From: Kosakonia radicincitans DSM 16656
GTDB taxonomy: Bacteria > Pseudomonadota > Gammaproteobacteria > Enterobacterales > Enterobacteriaceae
Reading direction: 5' to 3'
NCBI RefSeq assembly: GCF_000280495.2
Contig: NZ_CP018016.1
Span: forward strand, 372,001-436,000
DNA: 64,000 bases
Part shown: positions 1 through 10,567 of the stretch, piece after piece
Layout: each line of letters starts with the position of its first letter
Numbering within the stretch: the stretch's first letter is position 1
Notes under the pieces: generated by a model
Told to the model about the DNA's origin: nothing
The model's database searches: none
The model's input: the letters and a program-made list of their open reading frames with translations, nothing else
Position numbers and translations under genes: made by a program

Positions 1-575
1 GCCACGAGATGGGCGTTTTTCCACAGATAGTCACGGACTTTCGCCAGCAGGGCCGCATCCTCAGCGAAGCGCTCCATCAGGATATAACGCGCGCCATCAA
101 GCGCCGCTTTGCTGTCGGCAACACCTTTATCTGCATCCACAAACGTGGCGGCCAGCGTTTCCGGATCCTGCGACGGGTCATTCCACAGTTGGTCTGCCAG
201 CGGTTCGAGACCGGCTTCAATCGCGATTTGCCCGCGCGTGCGACGCTTCGGTTTGTAGGGAAGATAGAAGTCTTCGAGTTCGGTTTTGCTCAGCGTACCG
301 TTGATGGCTTTCGCCAGCTCTTCGCTGAGTTTGCCCTGCTCGCCAATCGATTTCAGGATTGCCTGGCGGCGCTCTTCCAGCTCGCGCAGGTAACCAAGGC
401 GGGTTTCGAGCTGACGCAATTGCGTGTCGTCCAGACCGCCGGTGACCTCTTTACGGTAGCGCGCGATAAACGGCACGGTATTCCCTTCATCAAGCAGGCG
501 AACGGCGGATTCCACCTGTTCGGTCCGTGCCTGAAGTTCACCCGCAATAATGCGGCAGAGCGAATCATTCATCAT
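1..575 (-). CDS. tex: Tex (YhgF) transcription accessory protein, N-terminal part only
   Basis: The first ~191 codons of Tex, an S1-domain RNA-binding protein linked to transcription and stress tolerance. The rest, including the YqgF-like, helix-hairpin-helix and S1 domains, lies beyond the left edge. The visible part reads as the helical N-terminal domain, with stretches such as [12 protein letters not shown] and LYLPYKP-like [13 protein letters not shown] that I recognise from E. coli Tex. The start is taken at the MMNDS methionine pair (573-575). Two earlier in-frame ATGs (582-587, reading MMKE) follow a CAGAAG and are possible starts. The gene lies about 100 bp downstream of greB on the same strand, as in E. 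coli, so the two are probably co-transcribed. Confidence 0.93.
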   Translation of the reverse strand, partial: MMNDSLCRIIAGELQARTEQVESAVRLLDEGNTVPFIARYRKEVTGGLDDTQLRQLETRLGYLRELEERRQAILKSIGEQGKLSEELAKAINGTLSKTELEDFYLPYKPKRRTRGQIAIEAGLEPLADQLWNDPSQDPETLAATFVDADKGVADSKAALDGARYILMERFAEDAALLAKVRDYLWKNAHLV

Positions 576-673
576 TTCTTTCATCATCTTCTGAACAAAA
601 TCAGCGGATAGTTATACGGACTGGCACTGTAAAATGCCAGCCACCGGGGTGGTTCCTGGATTGTTCTGTGCGG

Positions 674-1147
674 TTATTTCACATATTCGATTTCATTAAC
701 GTACCAGGTGGCTTCGCCACCTGGTGTTTGTACGATCGCCACATCGCCGGCTTCTTTTTTCAGCAGGGCGCGGGCCATCGGCGAATCGATAGAGATGTAA
801 TCCTTGCGGCCAAAGATCTCATCGTAGCCGACGATGCGAAAGCGCAGAGTATCGCCATCATCGTTTTCGATCTCCACCCATGCGCCAAAGAAAACTTTGC
901 CTTCCTGTTGCGGTGAATAATCAACGATTTTCAGGTTTTCCAGACATTTCGTCAGATAACGTACCCGGCGGTCTATTTCGCGCAGGCGTTTTTTGTTGTA
1001 CTGATAATCAGCGTTTTCGCTGCGATCGCCCAGGCTTGCCGCCCAGGTCACTTTTTTCGTGACTTCCGGGCGCTCCTGACGCCAGAGAAAATCGAGTTCC
1101 TGCTTCAGTTTGTCATAACCTTCGCGGGTGATCAGGGGCGTTTTCAT
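674..1147 (-). CDS. greB: Transcript cleavage factor GreB
   Basis: GreB rescues backtracked RNA polymerase by entering the secondary channel and stimulating endonucleolytic cleavage of the 3' RNA end. The 157-residue protein has the usual GreB length. Residues ~1-75 form the antiparallel coiled coil; the acidic tip residues D41 and E44 (in GDRSENADY) that position the catalytic magnesium are present. Residues ~80-157 form the FKBP-like globular domain, ending GGEATWYVNEIEYVK. It is divergent from ompR and upstream of tex. A perfect 10-bp inverted repeat sits inside its last 20 codons. Confidence 0.97.
   Translation of the reverse strand: MKTPLITREGYDKLKQELDFLWRQERPEVTKKVTWAASLGDRSENADYQYNKKRLREIDRRVRYLTKCLENLKIVDYSPQQEGKVFFGAWVEIENDDGDTLRFRIVGYDEIFGRKDYISIDSPMARALLKKEAGDVAIVQTPGGEATWYVNEIEYVK
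703..725 (-). other. Perfect intragenic hairpin in the 3' end of greB
   Basis: ACCAGGTGGC, TTC, GCCACCTGGT form a 10-bp perfect stem with a 3-base loop. It lies wholly inside the greB reading frame, in codons for the TPGGEATWY segment. No T-run follows on the minus strand, so a simple intrinsic terminator is unlikely; an mRNA stability or processing role is inference. Confidence 0.6.
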
Positions 1148-1373
1148 ACTTCTGCCTTCTCTTTGTGACAGCTTTGATGTACAGACTTTACAAACGGTAT
1201 TGCGTAAAGTGCGGATTAATCATGTTTTATGTGATGTTGAATGCATATAACTTGCTGTTAAATATGCTTTGTAACAATTTAGACTAGAATTTATACCAGA
1301 TTTCGCTGGTCGTTAACGCGCACTTTTTTAGAATACGGAAACAGAAATTTCGGAACCTTTGGGAGTATAAACA
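1148..1373. promoter_or_regulatory. Divergent greB / ompR-envZ control region
   Basis: A 226-bp gap between divergent greB and ompR. It is clearly AT-rich from about 1190 to 1300, as expected for a promoter region. ompR is preceded by a GGGAG (1361-1365). I do not see an unambiguous -35/-10 pair or factor site and assign none. Confidence 0.5.
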
Positions 1374-3442
<2,069 letters not shown>

Positions 3443-3475
3443 AAAAACCCGCCGGAATATGGCGGGTTTTGTTTC
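3443..3475. terminator. Bidirectional terminator between envZ and pckA
   Basis: AAACCCGCC (3445-3453), a short loop, then GGCGGGTTT (3461-3469), flanked by A-run and T-run. The 9-bp stem serves envZ on + and pckA on -, which converge here. Confidence 0.85.
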
Positions 3476-3490
3476 TCTTGCGTAGCCGAA

Positions 3491-5110
3491 TTACAGTTTC
3501 GGTCCGGCGCTGACCAGCGCGGCTCCGGCTGCGGTATCGGTATACTTATCAAAGTTCTCAATAAACAGCTTCGCCAGCTGTGTCGCTTTCTCCTGCCACT
3601 GTTCCGGCGATGCGTACGTATTGCGCGGATCGAGAATGCGCGAATCCACGCCATGTAATGATGTCGGCACGGCCAGGTTGAACATCGGCAGGGTGAAGGT
3701 TTCCGCATTGTCCAGCGAACCATCCAGAATTGCGTCGATAATCGCCCGCGTATCTTTGATGGAGATGCGTTTGCCGGTCCCGTTCCAGCCCGTGTTTACC
3801 AGATACGCCTGCGCACCGGCAGCCTGCATCCGTTTCACCAGCACTTCGGCATACTGCGTCGGGTGCAGCGACAGGAATGCTGCGCCGAAGCAGGCGGAGA
3901 AGGTTGGCGTCGGCTCATTCACGCCGCGCTCTGTTCCGGCCAGTTTGGCGGTAAAGCCAGAGAGAAAATGGTACTGCGTCTGGCTGGCCGTCAGGCGGGA
4001 AACCGGCGGCAATACGCCGAACGCATCAGCAGTCAGGAAGATCACTCGCGTGGCGTGACCGGCTTTCGACACGGGTTTGACGATGTTATGAATATGGTAA
4101 ATCGGATACGACACGCGGGTATTTTCCGTTTTCGACGCATCATCAAAATCGATGCTGCCGTCGTCGCGGACGCTGACGTTTTCCAGCAGCGCATCGCGGC
4201 GGATGGCGTGGAAGATATCCGGTTCAGCCTCTTCCGAGAGCCGGATGGTTTTGGCATAACAGCCGCCTTCAAAGTTGAAGACGCCGTCGTCATCCCAGCC
4301 GTGCTCGTCATCGCCAATCAGGCGGCGCTTCGGATCGGTGGACAACGTCGTTTTGCCGGTGCCGGAAAGGCCGAAAAAGACCGCAACGTCGCCTTTCTCG
4401 CCAACGTTAGCAGAACAGTGCATCGAGGCGATCCCCTGCAACGGCAGCAGGTAGTTCATGATCGAGAACATCCCTTTTTTCATTTCGCCGCCGTACCAGG
4501 TTCCGCCGATCAGCTGGATGCGTTCGGTCAGATTGAAGGCAACGAAATTCTCCGAATTGAGGCCCTGTTCCTGCCACTGCGGATTGGTGCATTTCGCCCC
4601 GTTCATCACGATAAAGTCGGGTTTGAAGCCTGCCAGCTCCTCATCCGTCGGGCGAATAAACATGTTTTTGACGAAGTGCGCCTGCCAGGCGACCTCGGTG
4701 ATAAACCTGACTGAAAGACGGCTGTCCGGGTTAGCGCCGCAAAACGCATCGATAATAAACAGGCGCTTGCCGGAGAGTTGCTCCGTCACAAGGCCTTTTA
4801 AATGCTTCCAGACTTCCGGCGAGAGCGGTTTGTTGTCGTTCTTGCCTTTGCCTTTATCGGCCCACCACACGGTGTCGCGGGTGGTTTCATCTCGGACAAT
4901 GTACTTATCTTTTGGCGAACGGCCGGTAAAAATACCGGTGTCGACGGCGACAGCACCAGAATTCGTCAGCACACCACGCTCATATCCTTCCAGATCTGGA
5001 CGGAGCTCTTCCTGATACAGCGTATCGTAATCGGGGTTGTAGACGACATCCTGAACATCGTTGATACCATAAGCCTTGAGATCTTGCGGGGTTAAGCTCT
5101 TAACGCGCAT
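3491..5110 (-). CDS. pckA: Phosphoenolpyruvate carboxykinase (ATP)
   Basis: Converts oxaloacetate plus ATP to PEP, CO2 and ADP, the first committed step of gluconeogenesis from C4 acids. The 539-residue protein (E. coli 540) contains the ATP-type P-loop [10 protein letters not shown] near residue 247, the metal-binding [10 protein letters not shown] stretch, and [12 protein letters not shown] near residue 63. The start is Met at 5110: an AAGGAG lies 7 bases upstream on the minus strand and the protein then begins [10 protein letters not shown] like E. coli. An in-frame ATG at 5185 would add 25 residues without family support. Catabolite control is expected; a possible CRP site lies upstream at 5226-5241. 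Confidence 0.97.
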   Translation of the reverse strand: MRVKSLTPQDLKAYGINDVQDVVYNPDYDTLYQEELRPDLEGYERGVLTNSGAVAVDTGIFTGRSPKDKYIVRDETTRDTVWWADKGKGKNDNKPLSPEVWKHLKGLVTEQLSGKRLFIIDAFCGANPDSRLSVRFITEVAWQAHFVKNMFIRPTDEELAGFKPDFIVMNGAKCTNPQWQEQGLNSENFVAFNLTERIQLIGGTWYGGEMKKGMFSIMNYLLPLQGIASMHCSANVGEKGDVAVFFGLSGTGKTTLSTDPKRRLIGDDEHGWDDDGVFNFEGGCYAKTIRLSEEAEPDIFHAIRRDALLENVSVRDDGSIDFDDASKTENTRVSYPIYHIHNIVKPVSKAGHATRVIFLTADAFGVLPPVSRLTASQTQYHFLSGFTAKLAGTERGVNEPTPTFSACFGAAFLSLHPTQYAEVLVKRMQAAGAQAYLVNTGWNGTGKRISIKDTRAIIDAILDGSLDNAETFTLPMFNLAVPTSLHGVDSRILDPRNTYASPEQWQEKATQLAKLFIENFDKYTDTAAGAALVSAGPKL

Positions 5111-5225
5111 GTCACTACTCCTTAGCCAATTGTACTGCCTGAAATTGTAGGGTTGTTTATCGCCGCTTACCCGGACGATGTTCATAGATTTTCGAATCCC
5201 GATAAAGCTGACTTCCGCAAAACGC

Positions 5226-5241
5226 TGTCATTTGCGTCACT
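5226..5241. promoter_or_regulatory. Candidate CRP site upstream of pckA
   Basis: TGTCA-TTTGCG-TCACT matches 4 of 5 bases in each half of the CRP consensus (TGTGA-N6-TCACA), about 116 bp upstream of the pckA start. pckA is known to be catabolite-repressed in E. coli. Spacing and half-sites are seen; function is inferred. Confidence 0.4.
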
Positions 5242-5408
5242 TAGCGAGATGTATTGTGGCAAAAACAGTGACAATAATCGGGAAAATGTCCCCAAAAGGC
5301 TATAAACCGATATTTTTAACCGTCACTTTGTGACTGCAATCGCTTTCATGAAAGAAAATTACGTAAGAATTACATTGAGGATTTTAGCGGAAACGTGACG
5401 TGTAATGC

Positions 5409-5434
5409 AAAAAATGCCGCCCGAAGGCGGCATG
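5409..5434 (-). terminator. hslO terminator
   Basis: On the minus strand ATGCCGCC-TTCG-GGCGGCAT (5414-5433) is followed by a run of six T. An 8-bp stem with a stable TTCG tetraloop just past the hslO stop: a textbook intrinsic terminator. Confidence 0.9.
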
Positions 5435-5447
5435 AGGGAAGGGGGAA

Positions 5448-6326
5448 TTAATGAACTTGCGGGTCGGCCGGGGAGGCGTTATTACGGATCTCCGCAATAT
5501 CCATCGCATTAAACAGATAGTGATTGCCGCAGTAATCGCAGTGCATGTCGATTTCACCTTCTTCGGCAATAATGCTGTCCACTTCTTCATCCGGCAGCGT
5601 TTTCAGCGCCGCAGCGCAGCGCTCGCGCGAACAAGTGCATTTAAATTCAACGTCCTGTGGATCGTACAGCGTGACCTCTTCTTCATGGTACAAACGCCAT
5701 AACACATCTTCTGCCGCCAGGGAGAACAGCTCTTCCGCTTTTACCGTTTCGGTCAGTACCGCCAGGTGTTCGAAATCGTTGGCCTGGGTTTCCTGCGCTG
5801 GCAGCACCTGCAACAGCATCCCGCCGGCTGCCGGCTGGCCATCCACTTCACCCGTGCGGATGAACAGGCGGGTCGGCAGCTGTTCTGAACGCATAAAGTA
5901 ATCTTCCAGGCACGCCGCCAGCGTATCGCCTTCGAGGCCAACCACGCCCTGATAACGCTCTCCCTCTTCCGGCGTAATGGTGATCACCAGATAGCCGTTA
6001 CCCACCAGCGTTTTCAGATCGGCATCCGCCGGGACATCGCCCTGCACGCGGGCAACGCCGCGCATTTGCTGGCGGTTGTTACCGTTGATCACTGCAAGAT
6101 TCATCGGACCGTCACCCTGCAACTGCACGGTAATATCGCCGGCAAATTTCAGGGTTGCGGTCAGCAGGCTGGTCGCAACCAACAGTTCACCGAGCAGCGT
6201 TTTTACCGGCAGCGGATAGTTATGGTTTTCCAGTACCTGCTTCCAGGTGTTGGAAACAGTCACCAGTTCGCCGCGCACGGCATAATTTTCAAACAGATAG
6301 CGGTGTAATTGGTCTTGATTGGCCAT
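5448..6326 (-). CDS. hslO: Redox-regulated chaperone Hsp33
   Basis: Cytoplasmic holdase activated by oxidative unfolding. The 292-residue protein has an N-terminal substrate-binding core (~1-180), a helical linker, and a C-terminal zinc switch: CTC plus CDYC, i.e. C232, C234, C265 and C268 in the E. coli numbering. These four thiols bind zinc when reduced and form two disulfides when oxidised. The C-terminus [11 protein letters not shown] is identical to E. coli. It is the last gene of a yrfG-hslR-hslO unit; the hslR stop is 24 bp upstream. Confidence 0.98.
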   Translation of the reverse strand: MANQDQLHRYLFENYAVRGELVTVSNTWKQVLENHNYPLPVKTLLGELLVATSLLTATLKFAGDITVQLQGDGPMNLAVINGNNRQQMRGVARVQGDVPADADLKTLVGNGYLVITITPEEGERYQGVVGLEGDTLAACLEDYFMRSEQLPTRLFIRTGEVDGQPAAGGMLLQVLPAQETQANDFEHLAVLTETVKAEELFSLAAEDVLWRLYHEEEVTLYDPQDVEFKCTCSRERCAAALKTLPDEEVDSIIAEEGEIDMHCDYCGNHYLFNAMDIAEIRNNASPADPQVH

Positions 6327-6350
6327 GATTATCTCTCTTGCAGGTGCGCG

Positions 6351-6755
6351 TTACTCGCTGCCACCAGATTTAAATTTCAGCAGATCGCGGCGCTCTTTTT
6401 TGTCCGGTCGGCGATCGGGGTGCGGCATTGTAAGCGCGTTCAGCTTACGCGCCAGCGCCATTTTTTCACGTTTCTCAATACTTTCTGCCGTTTCCTCATA
6501 CAGCTCAACGGCTTCGGTTGCCGGACGGCGCTGATCCGTAACGCCTTTGACGACGACAGTACGTTCGTCATTTCCCTGGCGCAACGTGAGCGTGGCATTC
6601 AGCTCGACGATTTTACTCGGCTTGCTGCGCTGACCGTTGTAATGTACTTTGCCGCCTTCAATCATCTCGCGGGCGAGGGCGCGAGTTTTATAAAAACGCG
6701 CCACCCACAGCCACTTATCCAGACGGACTTCTTGTGCGGGCTGCTGTTTCATCAC
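6351..6755 (-). CDS. hslR: Hsp15, ribosome-associated S4-domain heat shock protein
   Basis: Hsp15 binds free 50S subunits carrying a stalled nascent chain and helps recycle them. The 134-residue protein has an S4 RNA-binding domain near its N-terminus (~8-65: RLDKWLWVARFYKTRALA...) and a basic C-terminal tail (RPDKKERRDLLKFK). E. coli Hsp15 has 133 residues. The start overlaps the yrfG stop by 4 bp, so translation is probably coupled, and hslO follows after 24 bp. Confidence 0.96.
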   Translation of the reverse strand: MMKQQPAQEVRLDKWLWVARFYKTRALAREMIEGGKVHYNGQRSKPSKIVELNATLTLRQGNDERTVVVKGVTDQRRPATEAVELYEETAESIEKREKMALARKLNALTMPHPDRRPDKKERRDLLKFKSGGSE

Positions 6756-7429
6756 ATCTCCTTGAGAAGTGAGGGGATCAGATAACGGTAGTCATTGGTT
6801 CCCGGGTGACGCAGATAGTGTTTATCTGCCAGCCCGGAATCCGGGTTCGTCACGCCAAGGCAGTAACGAATGCCAAAGGTTGCTGCCGCATCGAGAATCG
6901 GTTCGCTGTCGTCGATAAACAGCGTCCGTTCGGCGCATAGCCCGGTCTCTTCCGCTACGGCCTGCCACAGGCGCTGATCCTCTTTCGGATAACCAAATGT
7001 ATGGGTGGAAAGTAATAAATCAAGGTGCGACGCCAGGCCCGTGTGCTCAAGCTTGACGGCAAGATTATGTGGATGCGCATTGGTCAGCAGAATACGGCGC
7101 TTACCGCTTTTTTTCAGCGCATCCAGAAAAGGCACCGTATCTTCGCGCAGCACTGCGCGCGGCCCTTGCTGTGTCGTCATCGCACAAATATCCAGCCCGA
7201 GACGTTCGCTCCAGTAATCCAGACAGTACCAGTTTAGCGTATGCTGCACCGCGTGATACTCCTGGCGAAGAACGTTCTGTGCTTCCTCTGGCGTCAGCCC
7301 CTGTTGAGCGGCGAAAGTTTCTGGCACCAGTTTTTGCCAGAAAAAGTTATCAAACGCCAGATCAAGCAAAGTGCCGTCCATATCCAGCAGAACGGTATCA
7401 ACGTCCTGCCATGCAATATCAAGGTGCAT
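6752..7429 (-). CDS. yrfG: HAD-family nucleotidase YrfG
   Basis: Haloacid dehalogenase-type phosphatase; the E. coli homologue acts on purine nucleoside monophosphates. Motif I is LLDMDGTLLD (nucleophile Asp and DxDGT), motif II LLTNAHP, and motif IV FIDDSEPILDAA. Start chosen at 7429 (MHLDIAWQDV), which matches the E. coli N-terminus and has a GGAG 6 bases upstream; an in-frame ATG at 7471 would add 14 unlikely residues. Product is 225 residues against 222 in E. coli. It heads the yrfG-hslR-hslO unit. Confidence 0.93.
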   Translation of the reverse strand: MHLDIAWQDVDTVLLDMDGTLLDLAFDNFFWQKLVPETFAAQQGLTPEEAQNVLRQEYHAVQHTLNWYCLDYWSERLGLDICAMTTQQGPRAVLREDTVPFLDALKKSGKRRILLTNAHPHNLAVKLEHTGLASHLDLLLSTHTFGYPKEDQRLWQAVAEETGLCAERTLFIDDSEPILDAAATFGIRYCLGVTNPDSGLADKHYLRHPGTNDYRYLIPSLLKEM

Positions 7430-7492
7430 TAAAACTCCAGCCAGGGGAAAACGTGCGCGACAGATTAACACAGCTCACGTTGCGGGTGGTTA

Positions 7493-9625
7493 TCAGGTAA
7501 GGCTGTCCTGCGTAGGAAGCAGGCGCGGATTCAGGCAGCTTTCGTAATACTGCGCAATCTCTTCGAGGCGTGTACGGTTACGCTGGTAGCGACGCAGCGC
7601 CAGCACACCGTTGTAGAGGCAACAAATGACCATGGCAAACAGTAACAGCGTTATACCGGTGTAACGCCACAAGCCCGTGGCATCCGGCATGCGGTGCAGG
7701 CTAATGTGTCGGGTACCGTTGGCGTCGGTATAGATATTGGTAATGATCCCTTCAGCGTGGAACGGCGTCTGCATCAGCATTTGCGCCAGCCGTTGGAACT
7801 CGGTCCACTGCTCTTGCGCCGGGTAGTCATACAGCGCGATTGGCGGCCACGGCTGATCCACCAGTTCGTTACCCTCTTCGCTAATAATCAGGAACCCGCC
7901 CGGCGCCGGGCTGTTCAGCGCCTGTGCGGCACGGGTTGTCTCGCGCAGGATAAAGGGCGCGGTTGAGGTGGTCACCAGATTATCCAGCGATTCGGCGCTT
8001 ACCGGGCGCAGCAGCACGTTAACACCGGTCAGCTTGCCATCGCTGGCGCGTTTGGTCAGCGTATCCCAGTCTTTACTGTTTCCGAGGTTTACCAGTGCAT
8101 TTTTCAACCTCAGACAATCGTCTTCTGCTGAGCATAAATCTTTTGTTTTCAGTACGATATCGGCAAAGTCATCCAGCAAGACCATACCCGACTTTTGAAT
8201 GGCTGAGCGTAACACCGGGCTAACGCGTGAATCATCTTCGGCTGTAGGGTGTAACTGACGGCTCACCGCTTGCGCAAGCGCAGTGGCTCTGGTCACGGTA
8301 TCCGATTCCGGCAAGGGCAGCGGAGGGGCGTTATTCCAGATAATCTGCGAACAGTCGAACGGCGTAAACGGCGATATCTGGCGCGATGACCAGTTTTGCG
8401 TGTGGATGTTGCACATTCCTGTACCGCTGATCCGCAGCGTATCGCCGATGCGCAACCCGGCGGATTCAAGCTGATTAACGCTACTGGCTTCGATAGTTTG
8501 CGCGCCTTTAATCCACGAAACGGTGAATTTGATCGGCATGTCCAGCGGCACCCAAATCAGCAGCATCGCCACCACCACCAGCGAACCGGTGGCGATTACC
8601 GCGCTGCGCACCCAGTGCTGCAACGGGAAATTTTTCACTTCGTCATGCAGGGACAAAAAGCGCCCCTGGCGAACAACGTGGCGATCCAGATAAATATCGA
8701 TATCCGTTTGCTGACCGAGATCGCGGGTGATAAAGGGCTGCCAGTGGCGGGGATAAATCAGATCGATAATCCCCAGAGAGATGTTATTCATCTGCTCCTG
8801 ATTGTTTTCACCGAACAGCCCCCAGCGCTTTGGCGTACCGCGCAGACAATGAATTTCGCGCAGTGTGTTTTTCGCTGGCGGCGCATACAGCCCCCACATT
8901 CCCGCGGCGAACAGCATCACGGCGCCGCCCGCCAGCCACGGAACGAAAACCTCCGGCGCCGCGAGGCAGAAGAAAAAGAGTAAAAAAGAGGCGCAGATCA
9001 GCAACGCTTCGCGCATACCGTCCGGGCGGCTTAACGCATACTCTTCCGGTGTTTCGCGGCGAATATTCAGCAGCTCGATCTGTTCCGTCTCTTCGCCGCG
9101 AATAGCGGAGCGCGTGGAAGATACGCGCTCCAGCTCTCCGCTGCGCTCTTCCTGCATATATTCGCTAAGCGTATGGCCGTTTAACGAAATGATCAGCGGC
9201 ATGGAATCGGTGCGGATCAGCTCAACATTGTTCTCATCGGTAATGTATTGCTCCCAGGAGGGCGGCAGATGCACTTCGACGGAATCGAGATAGTAGCGCC
9301 ATTTGTTGGGAGCATCGGTGGTGATGCCATAGCGCGTGATCGAGTGCGCGACAAACAGGACGGTATTGCTCTGAGCATTGAGTTTGATGGAGATCGGCGC
9401 AGCCGTAGCGCCCGTTGGGCCTGGCGTATTTTGTATACGGGAAAGCGTGTCCAGATAGCGCTCAACAGCATCGCGCTCCTCTGGCAAGAGTTTACGGGTT
9501 GTCGCGCCGGCAAATGCCTGTAAATGAGGCAACCTGTACCGGCGTTGAGACCTGAACCTGAAAATCCATCCAGCGAGGAATGCGCAGGCCAGCATAGCAG
9601 CGAAAAAAATCAAAATGGTGCTCAT
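7493..9625 (-). CDS. igaA: IgaA (YrfF/MucM), inner-membrane brake on Rcs signalling
   Basis: Polytopic inner-membrane protein that represses the Rcs envelope-stress phosphorelay, known as essential in Salmonella unless Rcs is inactivated. The 710 residues contain an N-terminal TM (~4-22), a cytoplasmic domain, a TM hairpin (~208-250), a TM (~340-360), a large periplasmic domain with four cysteines (GMCNIH, DCSQ, DLCS, DDCL) suited to two disulfides, and a last TM (~655-677). Length matches E. coli YrfF (711). It is divergent from nudE. Confidence 0.96.
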   Translation of the reverse strand: MSTILIFFAAMLACAFLAGWIFRFRSQRRYRLPHLQAFAGATTRKLLPEERDAVERYLDTLSRIQNTPGPTGATAAPISIKLNAQSNTVLFVAHSITRYGITTDAPNKWRYYLDSVEVHLPPSWEQYITDENNVELIRTDSMPLIISLNGHTLSEYMQEERSGELERVSSTRSAIRGEETEQIELLNIRRETPEEYALSRPDGMREALLICASFLLFFFCLAAPEVFVPWLAGGAVMLFAAGMWGLYAPPAKNTLREIHCLRGTPKRWGLFGENNQEQMNNISLGIIDLIYPRHWQPFITRDLGQQTDIDIYLDRHVVRQGRFLSLHDEVKNFPLQHWVRSAVIATGSLVVVAMLLIWVPLDMPIKFTVSWIKGAQTIEASSVNQLESAGLRIGDTLRISGTGMCNIHTQNWSSRQISPFTPFDCSQIIWNNAPPLPLPESDTVTRATALAQAVSRQLHPTAEDDSRVSPVLRSAIQKSGMVLLDDFADIVLKTKDLCSAEDDCLRLKNALVNLGNSKDWDTLTKRASDGKLTGVNVLLRPVSAESLDNLVTTSTAPFILRETTRAAQALNSPAPGGFLIISEEGNELVDQPWPPIALYDYPAQEQWTEFQRLAQMLMQTPFHAEGIITNIYTDANGTRHISLHRMPDATGLWRYTGITLLLFAMVICCLYNGVLALRRYQRNRTRLEEIAQYYESCLNPRLLPTQDSLT

Positions 9626-9940
9626 GCTTTCCCCATCTTACTTTTTCTAACAGGTGTAGTCAGTTGCACCCTTCCTGTAAACATTTAATGTGGCTGGCCG
9701 CTGTAAGCAAGAAATTACTTGAGAATTTTTAAGCGCATACCATTGCGAGAAAGAATAGCAAAACCACCCAAGCGGGAATATCAGCAAATTCTTAGTTTTA
9801 TATCAACCTATTGACTTTTGTGATAAATTGGGATTGCTTTTGGAGAGGTTACAAGAATGTAAATTAGCGGCGAATGACATTGCCGAAACAGTGCGTAGTG
9901 TCGCACAATAACGTAAGTTTCTCTGCAAAGACCGATAATA
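9626..9940. promoter_or_regulatory. Divergent igaA / nudE spacer
   Basis: A 315-bp AT-rich gap with no credible ORF. A TTGACT lies at 9811-9816 and a small hairpin GTGCG-N6-CGCAC about 35 bp before nudE. No promoter pair or regulator site can be assigned with confidence. Confidence 0.45.
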
Positions 9941-10501
9941 ATGAGCAAATCATTGCAAAAACCCACCATTCTTAACGTAGAAACGGTTGCCTCTTCACGA
10001 CTTTTTAACGTTGAAAGCGTGGATCTGGAGTTCAGCAACGGTGTGCGCCGTGTTTACGAGCGCATGCGTCCTTCTACGCACGAAGCAGTGATGATTGTAC
10101 CGATTGTGGACGAGCATCTGATTCTGATCCGCGAATACGCCGTTGGAACCGAATCTTACGAGCTGGGGTTTTCCAAAGGGCTTATCGATCCCGGTGAGAG
10201 TATATACGAAGCGGCGAACCGTGAGTTAAAAGAAGAAGTAGGATTTGGCGCAAAAGAGCTTACTTTCCTGAAAAAACTCAGTATGGCCCCCTCCTATTTC
10301 TCCAGCAAGATGAACATTATCGTAGCGGAAGACCTTTATCCGGAGTCGCTGCCGGGTGATGAACCGGAGCCGCTACCGCAGGTGCGCTGGCCGCTGAAGC
10401 ACTTAATGGATTTGCTGGAAGACCCGGATTTCAATGAAGCCCGCAATGTCAGCGCGCTGTTTTTAGTGCGTGAATGGCTAAAAGGGCAGGGTCGGCTCTG
10501 A
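9941..10501 (+). CDS. nudE: ADP compounds hydrolase NudE (Nudix)
   Basis: Nudix hydrolase that cleaves ADP-ribose, NADH and Ap2/3A type compounds. The 186-residue protein has a perfect Nudix box: G80-x5-E86-x7-R94-E95-L-x-E98-E99-V-G. N- and C-terminal segments (MSKSLQKPTILNVETVA, FLVREWLKGQGRL) match E. coli NudE. It is a single gene between divergent igaA and convergent mrcA, with a shared terminator downstream. Confidence 0.97.
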   Translation: MSKSLQKPTILNVETVASSRLFNVESVDLEFSNGVRRVYERMRPSTHEAVMIVPIVDEHLILIREYAVGTESYELGFSKGLIDPGESIYEAANRELKEEVGFGAKELTFLKKLSMAPSYFSSKMNIIVAEDLYPESLPGDEPEPLPQVRWPLKHLMDLLEDPDFNEARNVSALFLVREWLKGQGRL

Positions 10502-10519
10502 AGGCACAAAATCATAAAT

Positions 10520-10545
10520 AAAAAGGGCGCCGCAGCGCCCTTTTT
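10520..10545. terminator. Bidirectional terminator nudE / mrcA
   Basis: AAAAAGGGCGC-CGCA-GCGCCCTTTTT is an 11-bp perfect inverted repeat with terminal A and T runs, serving both converging genes. Confidence 0.9.
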
Positions 10546-10567
10546 GCTTCTCTGGGTTCACGCGCTA

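Larger units (their letters stand above)
5111..5447. other. pckA upstream / hslO downstream spacer, no gene (yhgE absent)
   Basis: The 337 bp hold the hslO terminator (5409-5434), the pckA promoter region with a candidate CRP site, and a short perfect repeat GTCAC-TTT-GTGAC (5322-5334). No ORF of note is seen. In E. coli the yhgE gene lies between these two genes; it is missing here. Confidence 0.7.

Noticed and set aside
3863..4714. 283-codon frame opposite pckA
   Set aside because: Antisense shadow of pckA; no Shine-Dalgarno and no homologue I recognise.
5111..5185. 25-residue N-terminal extension of PckA from an upstream ATG
   Set aside because: No family conservation; the ATG at 5110 has an AAGGAG and the conserved N-terminus.
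5322..5334. GTCAC-TTT-GTGAC palindrome as a CRP site
   Set aside because: Half-sites are spaced 3 bp and point the wrong way for the CRP TGTGA-N6-TCACA consensus.
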